A DNA stretch of 64,000 nucleotides, taken from NCBI RefSeq assembly GCF_000445475.1, contig NZ_AUPZ01000005.1, forward strand, positions 1 through 64,000, read 5' to 3'. Source of the stretch: Sulfurimonas hongkongensis. GTDB lineage: Bacteria; Campylobacterota; Campylobacteria; Campylobacterales; Sulfurimonadaceae. Of the stretch, positions 43,230 to 53,380 are shown in pieces. The notes below the pieces were generated by a model. That model was given only the letters and a program-made list of their open reading frames with translations. It made no database searches and was not told where the DNA came from. How positions within the stretch are numbered: the first letter of the stretch is position 1; the number at the start of each line of letters is the position of its first letter. Both the position numbers and the translations under genes were made by a program.

Positions 43230-45724
43230 TGAGTAAAATTACTATAAATATAGATGGTAAAGAGGTACAGACGCAAGAGGGCGAGTATATTTTAAATGCC
43301 GCTCGTGCTAATGATATCTTTATTCCAGCTATCTGTTACTTAACAAGATGTAGTCCGACACTAGCTTGTCGTATCTGCCTTGTAGAAGCTGATGGAAAAC
43401 AAGTTTATGCTTGTAATGCAAAAAGCAAAGATGGCATGAACATAACAACAAAAACTGAAAATATAGCTAAAGAGCATCGTGCAATTATGGAAGTTTACGA
43501 TGTAAATCATCCTCTACAGTGTGGAGTGTGTGACCAGTCAGGCGAATGCGAGCTACAAAACTATACTCTAGAGATGGGAGTGGATTCTCAAAGCTATGCA
43601 GTAAAGGATGTAGATAGAAGTTCTCATGATTGGGGGCATATCCACTATGATCCAGGCCTTTGTATAGTGTGTGAGAGATGTGTAACTGTATGTAAGGATA
43701 TGATAGGAGATAACTCTTTAAAGACTGTTCCTCGCGGCGGAGATGCACTTGAGGCTGAGTATAAAGAGAGTATGCCAAAAGATGCTTACTCAATGTGGAA
43801 CAAACTTAACAAATCACTTATCGGGCTTACAAATGGAACTGATGTTCTTGATTGTACAAGTTGTGGAGAGTGTGCGGCGGTTTGTCCTGTTGGAGCATTA
43901 GTAGATACTCACTTTATGTATACTTCAAACGCATGGGAACTCACTCAAATCCCAGCAACTTGTGGACACTGCTCTGCAGGATGTCAAATCTACTACGATG
44001 TAAAACATACAAGTGTCTCAGATGATACGAAAAAAATCTATAGAGTTATGAATGAGTGGAACTATGTCTCACTTTGTGGAGCTGGTAGATATGGGTTTGA
44101 TTATGAAAATAGAGTTGCATCTAAAGATGAAAAAGCCTTTGCATCTGCTATAGAAGCTTTTAAGAAGGCTGATACTATAGAGTTTACTTCTACTATTACA
44201 AACGAAGAGGCTTTTATACTACAAAGTTTAAAAGAGAAGCGTGGATACAAACTTATAAACAAAGAAGCAAAATCATTTCAAACTTTCTTGAAAAACTATA
44301 GTGAAGTAAGTGGAAGTATGCTCTATAGTGGAGATTTAAAACTAACTCATAATTCTAACTTTGTTATCTCAATAGGAGCAGCACTTAAGAGTGATAATCC
44401 AAATGCGAGATATGCACTAAACAATTCAATGACTGTAAATAAAGGTGCAGGACTTTACTTTCATCCTGTAAAAGACCCTATCATAGAGGGACTTGGCAAG
44501 AGCATTATGACAGTAGAGCACGCTCCACTTCAAGAAGAAGTAGCTCTTTATCTTATCTTAGATTTGTTTGCAGACAGAGAAAAACTTCCTGCAAAAGTAA
44601 CTGAATACCTAGAAGGATTTCACACTAAGAAGATGATAACTATAGAAGAGACTATAAAAGAAGAAGTAGTTGAAATTGTTAAAGAGATGAAGCTCAATGA
44701 AGAAACGGGCGAAGAGGAAGAAGTTGAGATAGAAAAGAAAAAAATGATACCTAAGAAAATCTCTAAAGAGGTAGAAGTTGATGATAACGCTCTTTTAGAA
44801 ATCTTAGGATTAGATGATAGTTTTATGGAAACTCTAGAGAAAAATCTCAAGAAAAAAGATAGCTTTAGCATGATAGTAGGGGAGGATTTGTACAACCATC
44901 CAAACTCTAAAAATATAGCAAGACTCGTAGCTCTTGTAGAGAGATGCAGTGATATTAAATTAACGATAATTCCACCACTAACTAACTCTTTGGGTGTTGC
45001 TCTTATTTGTGAACTTGATGATGAGAGAGGCACGTTTACTATAGGCTATAACACAAAAGCAGATTTTACTCTAAGTGCTTTAGGTGATGGTGATTTGGAC
45101 ATGCCTGCAATGAATCAACAAGAGGGGACTCTAACTTCTATAAACAAAAGAGTAAACCCTACAAATGCAGCACTTCCTTACCATGGCTATGAGCTAAATG
45201 ATATAGCAAATGAGTTAGGACTAAATGCCAATGAGACTATAGAGTACACTCCATCTCTTGGACTAAAAGCTGGCTTTAGTGAGTTAAACTTTGATGACTT
45301 GCCAAACCATTATGAAAATGATGGAAGTGAGCATAGAGGTTATCTACTTGGTGAGATAAAAGTTAAAAGAAGTACAAACCAAAGTGTTGAGCCATTTAGT
45401 GATGAGAAACTGATAAAAGATAGTGAGATGATTATCTATCTTGCAAACCCTGTAAGACAGTTTACTGAGTTTACCCACAAGACTACAAATCTTGATGAAG
45501 TCTCAGGGCTCTACATGAGTGAAGAGTTTTTAACAAACTCAGAGTTTGAGGAAGGACAGAGTGTTCGTTTGAAAAACTCTAATGGAGAGATAGTTGTAAA
45601 TATTGTAAGTGATAATAAAATCGCTGGAGATATAGCAGTTCTACCAACATTTGATACTAAAATAAATTCAGAAGCACTTTTTAGCGGCTACCGCTTTAAT
45701 AAAGCTTCGATTGAAAGGGTGTAA
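43229..45724 (+). CDS. nuoG: Complex I subunit G, copy 2 with charged insertion
   Basis: An 831-aa paralogue of the preceding subunit with the same cluster set: ICYLTRCSPTLACRIC, NHPLQCGVCDQSGEC, CIVCERCVTVC, CTSCGECAAVCPVG and CGHCSAGC. It differs by an insert of about 30 residues between the two [4Fe-4S] motifs (near 172-205) and a strongly charged Glu/Lys stretch near 470-520. The two copies are clearly diverged and not a recent duplication. Both lie in the operon at the usual single-nuoG place. Confidence 0.92.
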   Translation: MSKITINIDGKEVQTQEGEYILNAARANDIFIPAICYLTRCSPTLACRICLVEADGKQVYACNAKSKDGMNITTKTENIAKEHRAIMEVYDVNHPLQCGVCDQSGECELQNYTLEMGVDSQSYAVKDVDRSSHDWGHIHYDPGLCIVCERCVTVCKDMIGDNSLKTVPRGGDALEAEYKESMPKDAYSMWNKLNKSLIGLTNGTDVLDCTSCGECAAVCPVGALVDTHFMYTSNAWELTQIPATCGHCSAGCQIYYDVKHTSVSDDTKKIYRVMNEWNYVSLCGAGRYGFDYENRVASKDEKAFASAIEAFKKADTIEFTSTITNEEAFILQSLKEKRGYKLINKEAKSFQTFLKNYSEVSGSMLYSGDLKLTHNSNFVISIGAALKSDNPNARYALNNSMTVNKGAGLYFHPVKDPIIEGLGKSIMTVEHAPLQEEVALYLILDLFADREKLPAKVTEYLEGFHTKKMITIEETIKEEVVEIVKEMKLNEETGEEEEVEIEKKKMIPKKISKEVEVDDNALLEILGLDDSFMETLEKNLKKKDSFSMIVGEDLYNHPNSKNIARLVALVERCSDIKLTIIPPLTNSLGVALICELDDERGTFTIGYNTKADFTLSALGDGDLDMPAMNQQEGTLTSINKRVNPTNAALPYHGYELNDIANELGLNANETIEYTPSLGLKAGFSELNFDDLPNHYENDGSEHRGYLLGEIKVKRSTNQSVEPFSDEKLIKDSEMIIYLANPVRQFTEFTHKTTNLDEVSGLYMSEEFLTNSEFEEGQSVRLKNSNGEIVVNIVSDNKIAGDIAVLPTFDTKINSEALFSGYRFNKASIERV

Positions 45725-45727
45725 TAT

Positions 45728-46714
45728 ATGGAAACAGCATATTTAATTGAGACAATTATAAAAATTGTTGTAGTTTTACTTGTCTTTTCTGCTCTAGCGG
45801 GTATTGGAACTTACTTTGAGAGAAAGGTTCTTGCTTTTATGCAAAGGCGACTTGGACCTATGAATGTTGGTCCTTATGGACTGCTTCAAGTAGCAGCAGA
45901 TGGTGTTAAACTATTTACTAAAGAGGATATTATTCCTAAGAATGTAGTAGCTCCTATCTTTAAGATAGCTCCGGTTATAACTGCAGCTACTGCATTTATG
46001 GCAGCAGCTGCCATTCCATTTTTACCACAATTTACTATCTTTGGATACACAGTTCATCCAATAGTAGCAGATATAAACATCGGTATCTTGTATATCTTAG
46101 GAGTTATGGGAGTTGGACTATATGGTCCACTTCTTGGTGGTATGGCATCTGCAAATAAGTTCTCACTTATCTCAGCTGCAAGGGGAGCTGCAGTTTTTAT
46201 CTCTTATGAGGTTGTAACTGGGCTTTCTATCTTAGCACCAATTATGATGGTTGGTTCACTCTCTCTTATCGACTTTAATGAGTATCAATCTGGTGGGATT
46301 ACGGATTGGATTATCTGGAGCCAGCCTGTTGCATTTGTACTTTTTTGGATAGCTGCTTTTGCAGAGACTGGAAGAACTCCTTTTCACCTTATAGCAAACG
46401 ACCATGAGATTATTGATGGGTTTGGTACTGAGTACTCTGGTATGAGATGGGGGCTTTTCTTCATAGGTGAATATGCAAATATGTTCTTTATGTCTTTTGT
46501 GATTCCTCTTCTTTTCTTAGGTGGTTTTGGTGATGGAAGTCTTTTAGGGGCTTTAGGACTCTTAGCTAAGATGGCATTTTTCTTCTTTTTCTTTTTATGG
46601 ACAAGAGCTGCATGGCCTGATATAAGACCAGATCAGTTGATGTGGTTATGTTGGAAAGTGCTTATGCCAATTGCAGTGCTGAACATCTTAGTTACTGCTA
46701 TAGTATTGATGTAA
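45728..46714 (+). CDS. nuoH: Complex I subunit H
   Basis: A 328-aa membrane subunit that completes the quinone chamber. Seen: about eight spans, the signature GPMNVGPYGLLQVAADGVKLF near residues 43-63, the acidic loop PFHLIANDHEIIDGFGTEYSG near 222-242, and WTRAAWPDIRPDQLM near the end. It begins three bases after nuoG copy 2. Confidence 0.98.
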   Translation: METAYLIETIIKIVVVLLVFSALAGIGTYFERKVLAFMQRRLGPMNVGPYGLLQVAADGVKLFTKEDIIPKNVVAPIFKIAPVITAATAFMAAAAIPFLPQFTIFGYTVHPIVADINIGILYILGVMGVGLYGPLLGGMASANKFSLISAARGAAVFISYEVVTGLSILAPIMMVGSLSLIDFNEYQSGGITDWIIWSQPVAFVLFWIAAFAETGRTPFHLIANDHEIIDGFGTEYSGMRWGLFFIGEYANMFFMSFVIPLLFLGGFGDGSLLGALGLLAKMAFFFFFFLWTRAAWPDIRPDQLMWLCWKVLMPIAVLNILVTAIVLM

Positions 46715-46724
46715 GGGGGTAGTG

Positions 46725-47333
46725 ATGGAACAATTTAACAACAGAAATATCTCTAATGAGTATTTTTTAGTAGACATAGAAGACTATCCAACTGATGGAT
46801 GGGGTAAATTTAAACGAGTAGTAAAGCGAACCTTTAGAGGCGAGCTTTTTGTGGGTCTTTGGGTTGTTTTGCGTGAGATGATCAAGTTTGATATCCACAC
46901 AGTAAGATACCCAGAGGAGAAGATGCCAATAGGTCCAAGATATCGTGCAGTTCATGAGATGAAGAGGCTTTGGGAATCAGATGCTGAGAGATGTATCGGT
47001 TGTGGACTTTGCGAGAAGATTTGTATCTCAAACTGTATCAGAATGGATACAAAAATAGATGAAGAGTCTCGTAAAGAGGTAAGTGAGTACACTATAAACC
47101 TAGGTCGCTGTATCTTTTGTGGATATTGTGCTGAGGTTTGTCCTGAGCTTGCGATTACGCATGGTGGGGAGTATGAAAATGCATCTGATCAAAGAGAGCA
47201 TTTTGTAGATTTCAAAACAATGTTAACACCACTAGAGAAGATGAAAGCGGGAACTCAAGCGGAGTTTGAAGGTTTTGGTGCGATTACACCACATGAAGAT
47301 GAGCGTGTTAAGAAAACACCTCTAGCATATTAA
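46725..47333 (+). CDS. nuoI: Complex I subunit I (clusters N6a/N6b)
   Basis: A 202-aa ferredoxin-like subunit with two [4Fe-4S] motifs: CIGCGLCEKICISNC and CIFCGYCAEVCPE. It wires electrons toward cluster N2. ATG 46725 is chosen for its spacing from AAGGGGG; GTG 46722 adds one residue. It could also contact ferredoxin-type donors in enzymes lacking NuoEF. Confidence 0.97.
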   Translation: MEQFNNRNISNEYFLVDIEDYPTDGWGKFKRVVKRTFRGELFVGLWVVLREMIKFDIHTVRYPEEKMPIGPRYRAVHEMKRLWESDAERCIGCGLCEKICISNCIRMDTKIDEESRKEVSEYTINLGRCIFCGYCAEVCPELAITHGGEYENASDQREHFVDFKTMLTPLEKMKAGTQAEFEGFGAITPHEDERVKKTPLAY

Positions 47334-47344
47334 GGAGTTTGATT

Positions 47345-47920
47345 ATGTTTGAAGCGATTGCTTTTTATCTGTTTGCTTTTCTAACAATAGCGATGTTCTA
47401 TATTACAGTTACAACATCGCAAGCATTATATGCTCTAACGGCATTAGCAGCAGGAATGATTTTTATATCAGCATTTTTCTTTATTTTAGGAGCTGATTTT
47501 TTAGGTGCGGTACAAATTGTCGTTTACTCTGGTGCTGTAATGGCTCTTTATGCTTTTGGAATGATGTTTTTTGACACAACTAGGGATGTAAAAGAAAAGG
47601 CTGGAAATAAGTACCTTATTGTAGGTCTATCTACACTAGCTGCTATTTTAGTAGTTGTGATAGTTTCTGCTCCTATTATAGGTGATAATATCAACGCTTA
47701 CTATCCTATGACTGAAGGAGTAGGAAATACTCAGGAGATAGGAATGGTTCTCTTTACTAAATACCTAGTTCCTTTTGAGCTTGCAGCTGTAATGTTACTA
47801 GTTGCAATGGTCTCAGGTATAGTACTCGCTGGTAAAAAGATGGACTTGTCTCTTACTCTTATGAGTGATAGAGAGATTATAGAGATGAGAGAAGAAAAAA
47901 ATAAAAAGGTACTTCTATGA
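47345..47920 (+). CDS. nuoJ: Complex I subunit J
   Basis: A 191-aa membrane subunit with five hydrophobic spans. The conserved AVQIVVYSGAVMALYAFGMM near residue 55 carries the pi-bulge helix tied to coupling. ATG 47345 follows AAGGAG by seven bases; TTG 47339 lies too close. It overlaps nuoK by four bases (ATGA). Confidence 0.95.
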   Translation: MFEAIAFYLFAFLTIAMFYITVTTSQALYALTALAAGMIFISAFFFILGADFLGAVQIVVYSGAVMALYAFGMMFFDTTRDVKEKAGNKYLIVGLSTLAAILVVVIVSAPIIGDNINAYYPMTEGVGNTQEIGMVLFTKYLVPFELAAVMLLVAMVSGIVLAGKKMDLSLTLMSDREIIEMREEKNKKVLL

Positions 47921-48225
47921 TGGAAATAGGACTAAACCACTATCTTGTACTTTCTACTATTTTATTCTCTATAGGTTTAGTAGGGGTAATGAGAAGAAAG
48001 AATCTGTTAATGCTATTTTTTGCAACTGAGATTTTATTAAACTCTGTAAATATCGCTTTTGCTGCTATTTCACACTTTTATGGTGATTTGACTGGTCAAA
48101 TGTTTGCATTTTTTGTGATTGCGATTGCTGCATCTGAAGTTGCTGTAGGACTTGGTTTGCTTATAGTTTGGCATAAACGACACAATGCAATAGATCTTGA
48201 CTTAATGTCAACGATGAAAGGATAG
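47917..48225 (+). CDS. nuoK: Complex I subunit K
   Basis: A 102-aa membrane subunit with three spans. The proton-path glutamates lie in FFATEILLNSVNIAF near residue 36 and AIAASEVAVGLGL near 72. It is coupled to nuoJ by overlap; a second ATG directly after the first is an alternative start. Confidence 0.96.
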   Translation: MMEIGLNHYLVLSTILFSIGLVGVMRRKNLLMLFFATEILLNSVNIAFAAISHFYGDLTGQMFAFFVIAIAASEVAVGLGLLIVWHKRHNAIDLDLMSTMKG

Positions 48226-48229
48226 ATAT

Positions 48230-50152
48230 ATGGAACTATTACTCTATACTGCACTATTTGCACCGCTTGTGGGCTCTTTGTTTGCTGCACTCTTTGGTGC
48301 ATCGCCTAAGACACTTGTGACAGGTGTTGTTACAAGTCTGCTTCTTGGTCTCTCATTTATTGCAAGTACTATTCTCTTGGTGTTTGTAATTTCAAGCGGA
48401 CAGTTTGTTCAAGTTGAGATGATGACATGGATTACTGCTGGTGATTTATATATTCCTTTTGGGTTTATTGTTGATCAGATAAGTGTTACTATGATGATGG
48501 TAGTAACTCTAGTCTCAACTGTAGTTCATGTCTATGCTATTGGCTACATGGATCACGATAAAGGCTTTAACAGATTTTTCTCATGGCTCTCAGCATTTGT
48601 TTTTTCAATGTTGGTTCTTGTCATGAGTGACAACTTTGCTGGTCTTTTTATTGGCTGGGAAGGTGTTGGTCTTTGTTCTTGGGGCCTTATCGGCTTTTGG
48701 TATAAAAAAGAGAGTGCTACATGGGCTGCTAATGAGGCGTTCATTATGAACCGTATCGCAGACCTTGGTATGCTTATCGGTATCTTTTTGATCTACTGGA
48801 ACACAGGAAGCTTGCAATATCACGAAGCTTTTGCAGCAATGCCAGCTTTAGATACTTCTGCTCTTACATGGATAGGAATCTTCTTGTTTGTTGGAGCTAT
48901 GGGTAAATCAGCTCAGTTTCCACTTCACACATGGCTTGCAGATGCTATGGAGGGACCTACTCCAGTCTCAGCTCTAATTCACGCAGCTACAATGGTAACA
49001 GCGGGTGTTTACTTAGTTATTCGCTCACATGAACTCTATGCTCTTATCCCAAATGTTGGACTATTTATCGCTAGTCTTGGTGCCTTTGTTGCTATTTTTG
49101 CGGCTTCCATGGCTCTTGTAAATCGGGATATTAAGCGTGTGATTGCTTACTCTACTCTGTCTCAGCTTGGTTATATGTTTGTTGCAGCAGGACTAGGCGC
49201 TTACTGGGTTGCACTCTTTCATCTAATGGCACACGCATTCTTTAAAGCACTTCTTTTCTTGGGTGCAGGTAATGTTATGCATGCAATGGATAGTGAACTT
49301 GATCCATTTAAGATGGGTGGTCTAGGTAAAAAAATGAAGGTAACTATGATAATGATGACATTGGCATCAGTAGCACTAGCTGGTATCTACCCATTTGCAG
49401 GCTTTTTCTCAAAAGATTTGATTTTAGAGGCAGCTTTTGTTGAACAGCACTACATCATCTACACTGTTTTACTTGTAACTGCAGGTCTAACTGCATTTTA
49501 CTCTTTTAGAATAATTGCTTTGATTTTTCATGGAGAGGAGAGATATAAACTATTTGGTTTTCATCCGCATGAAGCATATAAGTTTATGCTTGTTGCAATG
49601 AGTCCTCTTCTTTTATTGGCTATTATTGCTGGTTCATTTAAACTCTCATACTTTGAGATGGTAACTAATCTACTTCCGGCGATTGAATATCATATTCATC
49701 ATCCACTTACATATTGGGTCATAACAATAGGTACTCAACTTTTTGTAATTGCATCTATTATTTTTGCATACAAAAAATATATGAGTAAAAGTATAAAAGT
49801 GCCAGATGGGACAAGTGCAATGGAGAAGAGTTTTTTCTATAAACTACTAATCAACCAGTACTACATTCCACACTTTTATGAAGAGTATTTGGTAAAACCT
49901 TATAGAGAACTCTCAAGCGTGTTTTGGAAGCATCTAGATCAAAAAGTGGTTGATGCTACAGTTGATGGGATCGCAAATGTTATCTATGCAACGGGCGAAA
50001 ACAGTAGAGATATGCAAAGTGGTAATCTCTCAACAATGTTAAAGTGGATGGTAGCAGGTCTTGTTGCTCTTCTCTCTTTAGCGGTTGTTTTTGGATTAGC
50101 AACTAGACACTCTGATAAAATCATGTTGATTTTATCAGGCTTAGGAGTTTAA
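48230..50152 (+). CDS. nuoL: Complex I subunit L, proton-pumping antiporter-like
   Basis: A 640-aa subunit with about 16 spans and the long lateral helix at the C-terminus. Seen: FAGLFIGWEGVGLCSWGLIGF near residue 137 with the key Glu, LHTWLADAMEGPTPVSALIHAA near 228-249 with the key Lys region, and AFFKALLFLGAG. Length is normal for NuoL. Confidence 0.97.
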   Translation: MELLLYTALFAPLVGSLFAALFGASPKTLVTGVVTSLLLGLSFIASTILLVFVISSGQFVQVEMMTWITAGDLYIPFGFIVDQISVTMMMVVTLVSTVVHVYAIGYMDHDKGFNRFFSWLSAFVFSMLVLVMSDNFAGLFIGWEGVGLCSWGLIGFWYKKESATWAANEAFIMNRIADLGMLIGIFLIYWNTGSLQYHEAFAAMPALDTSALTWIGIFLFVGAMGKSAQFPLHTWLADAMEGPTPVSALIHAATMVTAGVYLVIRSHELYALIPNVGLFIASLGAFVAIFAASMALVNRDIKRVIAYSTLSQLGYMFVAAGLGAYWVALFHLMAHAFFKALLFLGAGNVMHAMDSELDPFKMGGLGKKMKVTMIMMTLASVALAGIYPFAGFFSKDLILEAAFVEQHYIIYTVLLVTAGLTAFYSFRIIALIFHGEERYKLFGFHPHEAYKFMLVAMSPLLLLAIIAGSFKLSYFEMVTNLLPAIEYHIHHPLTYWVITIGTQLFVIASIIFAYKKYMSKSIKVPDGTSAMEKSFFYKLLINQYYIPHFYEEYLVKPYRELSSVFWKHLDQKVVDATVDGIANVIYATGENSRDMQSGNLSTMLKWMVAGLVALLSLAVVFGLATRHSDKIMLILSGLGV

Positions 50153-50155
50153 TAG

Positions 50156-51697
50156 ATGTTAGATAATATATTATCAATTTTGGTTTTCTTTCCAGCAGTA
50201 GCGGCAATATTTGGTTTTGCTGTTGCAAAAGATAGTATAAGAGCTTATGGTGTTGCAGTTGCATTTATAGAGTTTGCTCTATCCTTGTTGTTGTGGTTCT
50301 CATTTGATTCTAGTATATCTGGAATGCAGTTTATGGAGATGGTTCCACTTGTTCCTTCTTTTGGAATCAACTACATACTAGGAGTAGATGGTATCTCACT
50401 TTTTATAGTCATACTGGCTTCATTTTTTACTATGATAGGTATAGCTTCTTTAGGTGAGACTAAGAATGTTAAAAACATGATAATCTCACTTCTGTTTTTA
50501 CAGATGACTATGGCTGGTGTTTTTGTGGCACTAGACGCTATTGTATTTTATGTATTTTGGGAGCTTTCACTTGTTCCGATGCTATATATCATTGGTGCAT
50601 GGGGTGGACCTCTTAGAATTTACGCCTCTGTAAAGTTTTTCCTCTATACTTTTACAGGCTCACTAGTTATGCTAGTTGGTATGCTATTTATGGCATATTT
50701 TTACTATCAAGCTACGGGATCGTGGAGTTTTGCATTTTTAGAGTGGTATAGACTTATACTTCCTGAGACCTTTCAACTATGGCTATTTATAGCATTTTTT
50801 GTTGGTTTTGCCATTAAAGTTCCAATGTTTCCATTTCATACATGGTTGCCATACGCTCATGGACAAGCACCAACCATTGGTTCAGTTATACTAGCTGCCA
50901 TCTTACTAAAGATGGGTACATATGCGTTTATAAGATTATCACTTCCGATGTTTCCTGATGCATCTGTATTTTTTATGTTTCCTATAGCGGTTATCGCTAT
51001 TATTATGATTATTTATACAGCTATGGTGGCTTATGCTCAAGAGGATATCAAGCAAGTTGTTGCATACTCATCCATCTCACATATGGGTGTTATCATATTG
51101 GGAACTTTTGCTCTAAATGTTGAGGGTATTACAGGTTCTATCTTTTTAATGATAGCTCACGGTGTAGTCTCAGGAGCACTATTTTTACTTGTTGGTGTTA
51201 TTTATGATAGAAGACATACTAAGATGATGGCTGAGTTTGGCGGGCTTGCTTCTGTTATGCCACGATATGCAACCATCTTTGGGATAATGCTTATGGCATC
51301 AGTTGGTCTTCCACTTACTATAAACTTTGTTGGAGAGTTTTTAAGTCTTTTAGGTTTCTATCAACAATCACACATCTTAACTCTTCTAGCTGGAATAGCT
51401 ATTATAGTTGGTGCTATATATATGTTGGCGGCTTATAAAAAGATGTTTTTTGGTGAAGTTACAAATGAAAAAAATAGAAACCTCCCAGATGTAAACAAAA
51501 GAGAGCTTGTAGCTTTAGTTCCTCTTGTTATCATCACAGTCTGGTTGGGTGTCTACCCTAAACCTCTCTTAGAGCCTATCAACAACTCAGTTGAATCAGT
51601 TGTTCAACTGATGCATGATAAGTCTATCAGCGAAGAAGCTAAAAAGAGAATCCCTAACCTGATGGATGGGGTTACTAGAGTTAAGGAGGCAAACTAA
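50156..51697 (+). CDS. nuoM: Complex I subunit M, proton-pumping antiporter-like
   Basis: A 513-aa subunit with about 14 spans. Seen: [21 protein letters not shown] near residue 131 with the key Glu, [20 protein letters not shown] near 231, and [17 protein letters not shown]. It begins four bases after nuoL and shares TAATG with nuoN. Confidence 0.97.
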   Translation: MLDNILSILVFFPAVAAIFGFAVAKDSIRAYGVAVAFIEFALSLLLWFSFDSSISGMQFMEMVPLVPSFGINYILGVDGISLFIVILASFFTMIGIASLGETKNVKNMIISLLFLQMTMAGVFVALDAIVFYVFWELSLVPMLYIIGAWGGPLRIYASVKFFLYTFTGSLVMLVGMLFMAYFYYQATGSWSFAFLEWYRLILPETFQLWLFIAFFVGFAIKVPMFPFHTWLPYAHGQAPTIGSVILAAILLKMGTYAFIRLSLPMFPDASVFFMFPIAVIAIIMIIYTAMVAYAQEDIKQVVAYSSISHMGVIILGTFALNVEGITGSIFLMIAHGVVSGALFLLVGVIYDRRHTKMMAEFGGLASVMPRYATIFGIMLMASVGLPLTINFVGEFLSLLGFYQQSHILTLLAGIAIIVGAIYMLAAYKKMFFGEVTNEKNRNLPDVNKRELVALVPLVIITVWLGVYPKPLLEPINNSVESVVQLMHDKSISEEAKKRIPNLMDGVTRVKEAN

Positions 51698-53205
51698 TGT
51701 TAGAGCCAGTAAACGTTTCACTAGAGTCATTAAACTTGATGACTCTTGCACCAATGTTAATTCCTATCATTGGTGCTCTGCTAATCTTAATAATTGATAT
51801 TTTCAAGAGTGATTTAGATAAGACTCTTTATGTAATGATAAGTATCATTTTCTTACTTTTAGACTTTGGAGCAATAGCACAAACAGCAGGACTATTTAGT
51901 ACAGGTGGCACTATTATGGGTGTCTTTGATGTGATGCTAATAGATGGACTTGCAATCTTAGCACAACTCATCATAGTTGGTGCATCACTGCTTTTCATTC
52001 CATTAGCCTTAACACACAAAAGATTTCATGAGTTTTCTTACTCTGAATTTTTCGCACTCTTTTTGTTTATGCTTGGTGGTTTTCAGTTTATGGTTGCCAC
52101 AGACAATCTAATTCTAATCTTTGTAGGACTTGAGACTGCATCATTGGCACTATATACTATGATAGCTATGCATAACCGTGACAAATCTTTTGAAGCGGCA
52201 GTTAAATACTTTACTATGGGAGCCTTAGCAGCTGGTTTTTTTAGTTTTGGCTCGATGGTATTTTATGCACTTACAGGTTCAGTGGAGATTAACCAAATAG
52301 CTACAGTGCTTACAGAAAATGGCTTTGCTGATATGGGCTTTGTTCTTGTTGGTGTTACTTTTCTCTTAGGAGCTCTTGGATTTAAACTCTCTCTTGTTCC
52401 ATTTCATACATGGGCGCCTGATGTTTATGAAGGCTCCTCTGCGGCTCTGGCTGGATTTATGTCTATAGTTCCAAAAATAGCGGTGTTTATAGTGGCTATG
52501 AGGATGTTCGAGTTCTTGATTCATAGCGGTGTAGTATGGTTAGAGATAATTCTCTACATTGTAGTTGTAGTAACAATGACAGCTGCAAATATTTGGGCAC
52601 TAGTACAAAACGATGTTAAAAGAATGCTAGCATATAGCTCCATCTCTCATGCTGGTTTTGTAATGGCTGCGGTTCTTATCGGTACAACTCAGTCAAATAG
52701 TGCTCTTTTCTTATACTGGATACTATTTAGTTTTACTAATCTTGGTGCATTTAGTATGCTCTGGATTTCTCGTCAAAAACATCTACCGTTGCATCAAAGT
52801 TCAGACCATAGTTATAACAAGTTTGCAGGCATGGTTCAAACTGCACCAGTTGCAGCGACTATCATGGGACTTTTTATGCTAAGTTTAGCTGGGATACCTC
52901 CATTTGCACTATTTTGGGGTAAACTTTATATGATATCTTCTGCAGTCTCAGGTGGATATACAGTGTTAGCTCTTGTCATGGCGTTAAACTCTGCAATTGC
53001 TGGATATTACTACTTAAAATTAATAGTATTTATGTTTATGAGAGAGCCAGCTTTAAACAAAAATGGACACGTCTTTGCAGCAAATGCAACAAATCCACTA
53101 AGAACTATTATCGGCTTTGCAGCAGTGGGAACTATTTTTGCTTTTGTTGCTATAAATCCTGTTTTAGAGTTTATTACAGCACTAGTATTTAAAAGTGGTT
53201 ACTAG
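51697..53205 (+). CDS. nuoN: Complex I subunit N, proton-pumping antiporter-like
   Basis: A 502-aa subunit with about 14 spans. Seen: [20 protein letters not shown] near residue 137, [20 protein letters not shown] near 231, and [18 protein letters not shown]. It is last in the operon; several short inverted repeats follow. Confidence 0.97.
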   Translation: MLEPVNVSLESLNLMTLAPMLIPIIGALLILIIDIFKSDLDKTLYVMISIIFLLLDFGAIAQTAGLFSTGGTIMGVFDVMLIDGLAILAQLIIVGASLLFIPLALTHKRFHEFSYSEFFALFLFMLGGFQFMVATDNLILIFVGLETASLALYTMIAMHNRDKSFEAAVKYFTMGALAAGFFSFGSMVFYALTGSVEINQIATVLTENGFADMGFVLVGVTFLLGALGFKLSLVPFHTWAPDVYEGSSAALAGFMSIVPKIAVFIVAMRMFEFLIHSGVVWLEIILYIVVVVTMTAANIWALVQNDVKRMLAYSSISHAGFVMAAVLIGTTQSNSALFLYWILFSFTNLGAFSMLWISRQKHLPLHQSSDHSYNKFAGMVQTAPVAATIMGLFMLSLAGIPPFALFWGKLYMISSAVSGGYTVLALVMALNSAIAGYYYLKLIVFMFMREPALNKNGHVFAANATNPLRTIIGFAAVGTIFAFVAINPVLEFITALVFKSGY

Positions 53206-53220
53206 CTTATTTTGTACACT

Positions 53221-53296
53221 AAAACGAACTTGTCCGTTTTAGCGGCAGGGACATTCTGTCCCTTGCAACCCCCTAAAGCTACGAAAAACAAGTTTT
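53221..53296. terminator. Cluster of three hairpins after the nuo operon
   Basis: Three stems follow nuoN: AAAACG/CGTTTT (53221-53240), GGGACA-ttc-TGTCCC (53248-53262), and CGAAAAAC/GTTTTTCG (53280-53297 approximately). Together they probably stop or process the long nuo transcript before pflA. None has a long T run directly after it. Confidence 0.5.
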
Positions 53297-53380
53297 TCGA
53301 GAGTGCAAGATAACCGTTATTTTGTACTAAATATCTTTGCTCTAGGATAGATTAATTATTAACAAGCAAAGGAAGAAGAT

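Noticed and set aside
43485-45033. Minus-strand reading frames opposite the second nuoG
   Set aside because: They are antisense to a gene with intact Fe-S motifs and have low-complexity sequence such as long serine runs.
40986-45724. Second nuoG as an assembly duplication
   Set aside because: The copies differ throughout in sequence, length and insertions, so they are true paralogues.
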